Program-made: the position numbers and the translations under genes
In this document: piece by piece, positions 40,546 to 41,827 of the stretch
How positions within the stretch are numbered: the first letter of the stretch is position 1
Layout: each line of letters starts with the position of its first letter
The notes under the pieces: model-generated
The model's input: the letters and a program-made list of their open reading frames with translations, nothing else
Database searches by the model: none
What the model was told of the DNA's origin: nothing
Source of the DNA: Bryobacterales bacterium
GTDB taxonomy: Bacteria; Acidobacteriota; Terriglobia; Bryobacterales; Bryobacteraceae
Length of the DNA stretch: 41,827 nucleotides
Reading direction: 5' to 3'
Assembly: GCA_016713735.1 (NCBI GenBank)
Contig: JADJOP010000026.1
Location: 1-41,827, forward strand

Positions 40546-41827
40546 ATGACGAAGCGGCGAGTGCCGGGGTGCGTGGTGGTTGGGCTGGCGATGGCCGGGC
40601 TGGTGGTGGTGGGGATTCCGGGGATGTGGGTGTTTGTGAGCCTGACGGCGAAGCCGATGTTTCCGGATGCGGCGAGTGTGCCGGGGTGATGCGGGGTCGG
40701 TGGGAGAGCGGTGGGCCGGGGCGGTGGAGCGGGGCGGACGCTGGTGCGGCGGAGCGTGGCGGAACAGAACCTGCCGGGCGTGTCGGTGGCGGTGGGCGTG
40801 GGGGGGAGTTGGTGTGGGCGGAGGGGTTTGGGTTTGCGGATGTGCGGAGCGGCGCGGTGGTGACGCCGGAGCACCGGTTCCGGATCGGGACGGTGTCGAT
40901 GGCGCTGACGTCGGCGGCGGTGGGGCGGTTGGTGGAAGAGGGGCGGTTGGGGTGGGAGGACGAGATCGGTAAGCATGTCGCGGCGTTTCCGAGGAAGCAG
41001 TGGCCGGTGACGCTGCGGCAGTTGATGGGGCATACGGCGGGGGTGGGCGGAGATGACGGTGAGCAGGCGATGATCCGGAAGCGCTGTGGGACACCGGGGA
41101 GGGGTGCGGGTGTTCGCGGGGAGTCCGCTGCGATTTGAGCCGGGGACGGGGCATCGGGTTTCGAGCTATGGATGGACTCTGGTGAGCGCGGCGGTGGAGG
41201 CGGTGGCGAGGCAGCCGTTTCTGGAGTTTGCGCGGGAGCGTGTGTTTGCGCCATCGGGGATGGACGACACGGAGGCGGACCCGGGGCCGGATCCCGTGGA
41301 GGTGGCGGGTGAGGACCCTCCGCCGGCGATTATGATTCGCGAGTTGATTCACGATCCTGGGGCGACGCGCGATGCGCAGGCGGGGGTGGCGAAGGGGGAG
41401 CGGCAGGGCGTTGTGACGGCGTACGACACGCGGTTCCGGTCAGACCCGCGGCATGGCATGCATGTGATGCGGCTGGCGGATTTTTCCTGTTATGCGGGGG
41501 CGAGCGGGTTTGTGTCGACGCCGTCGGACCTGGTGCGGTTCGGGATGGGGATGATGGGCGGGAAGCTGCTGCAGCCGGCGACGGTGGGGGCGCTGCAGAC
41601 GGCGCAGAGGTTGAAGTCAGACGAGGGGACGGGGTATGGATTGGGGTGGCAGGTGAAAACGGTGACGCTGGCGGGCAAGCCTGCGCGGATGGTGGGGCAT
41701 GACGGGGAGGCGATGGGGGGCAGGGTGGCGTCGCTGCTGACGTTTCCCGAGAGCGGGCTGGTGGTGGCGGTGATGTCGAACATCGCGCATGCGGACACGG
41801 CGGGGATTGGGATGCGGGTGGCGGAGG
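40546..41827 (+). pseudogene. Serine hydrolase (beta-lactamase class C fold), multiply frameshifted, runs off the edge
   Basis: ATG 40546 begins an N-terminal membrane anchor (VPGCVVVGLAMAGLVVVGIPG). The protein then moves between frames: to about 40684 (frame 1), GDAGSVGERWAGAVERG (frame 2), TLVRRSVAEQNLPGVSVAVGV (frame 1), ELVWAEGFGFADV to QAMIRKRC (frame 3), then VRVFAGSPLRFEPGTGHRVS (from 41104) to the edge. Each shift sits on a G run and is mended by adding one or two Gs. Later motifs are SSYGWTLVSAA (the Tyr-x-x region), ASGFVSTPSDLVRFG and GYGLGWQV. The active-site SxxK reads TVSM in FRIGTVSMAL. Probable peptidase- or esterase-like secreted enzyme, possibly inactive; frame errors are likely. 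Confidence 0.75.

Overview
The window reads as a chromosomal segment of a high-GC Acidobacteriota bacterium, most likely the Bryobacterales/Solibacter group. The best marker is the large secreted protein at 13021-16014, whose C-terminal ~230 residues match the TIGR03437-type domain typical of Solibacter relatives. A Tad (Flp-type) secretion locus, a zinc-type anti-sigma factor and many secreted beta-propeller or BNR proteins fit that lineage. No rRNA, tRNA, CRISPR array or insertion sequence was recognised.

Layout. 1-2190: a broken, edge-truncated uridine kinase (-) diverging from a GatC/AtzG-like small protein plus amidase (+). 2321-12830: a Tad locus in one direction, comprising an atypical LuxR-type regulator, a polytopic GT-C-like membrane protein, an uncharacterised basic protein, CpaA, CpaB, CpaC, CpaE/TadZ, CpaF/TadA, TadB, TadC and a 31-residue membrane peptide, closed by a strong hairpin. 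13021-16814: the TIGR03437 protein and a small outer-membrane barrel, ended by a clear intrinsic terminator. 16829-31333: mixed housekeeping and envelope genes: pckA, a secreted unknown, an orphan HlyD-type adaptor, MFS + GNAT, a frameshifted carboxypeptidase-regulatory-domain protein, a minus-strand set (UbiA-family prenyltransferase, M14 peptidase, Asp/Glu racemase-like), an HXXEE-like membrane protein, a membrane-anchored PQQ propeller, and an ECF sigma/anti-sigma pair. 31334-36943: an intergenic spacer with an extreme G tract, an unknown 178-aa protein, a minus-strand overlapping operon (GSA-aminotransferase-like, MlrC/M81, BNR sialidase-like), and a RidA-HicB fused reading frame. 37055-39143: a visibly AT-richer two-gene island, TcmP plus its three-Cys (DUF5131) partner, behind its own good sigma70-like promoter. 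39252-41827: a SelA/class-V-like PLP enzyme diverging from a serine hydrolase that runs off the edge.

The strongest candidate for a poorly understood system is the TcmP/three-Cys-motif pair. The families are named in databases, but to my knowledge their activity is not established. Its composition, its own promoter, the 8-base gene overlap and its position between unrelated metabolic genes suggest a horizontally acquired unit.

A second theme is that at least four genes (uridine kinase, the 22321 gene, mlrC, the terminal serine hydrolase) are interrupted by one- or two-base shifts. Most of these lie at runs of G or C and are repaired by lengthening the run. Together with the G tract, this points to homopolymer under-calling in the assembly at least as much as to true pseudogenes. 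All calls come from reading translations and motifs by eye; no database search was run.
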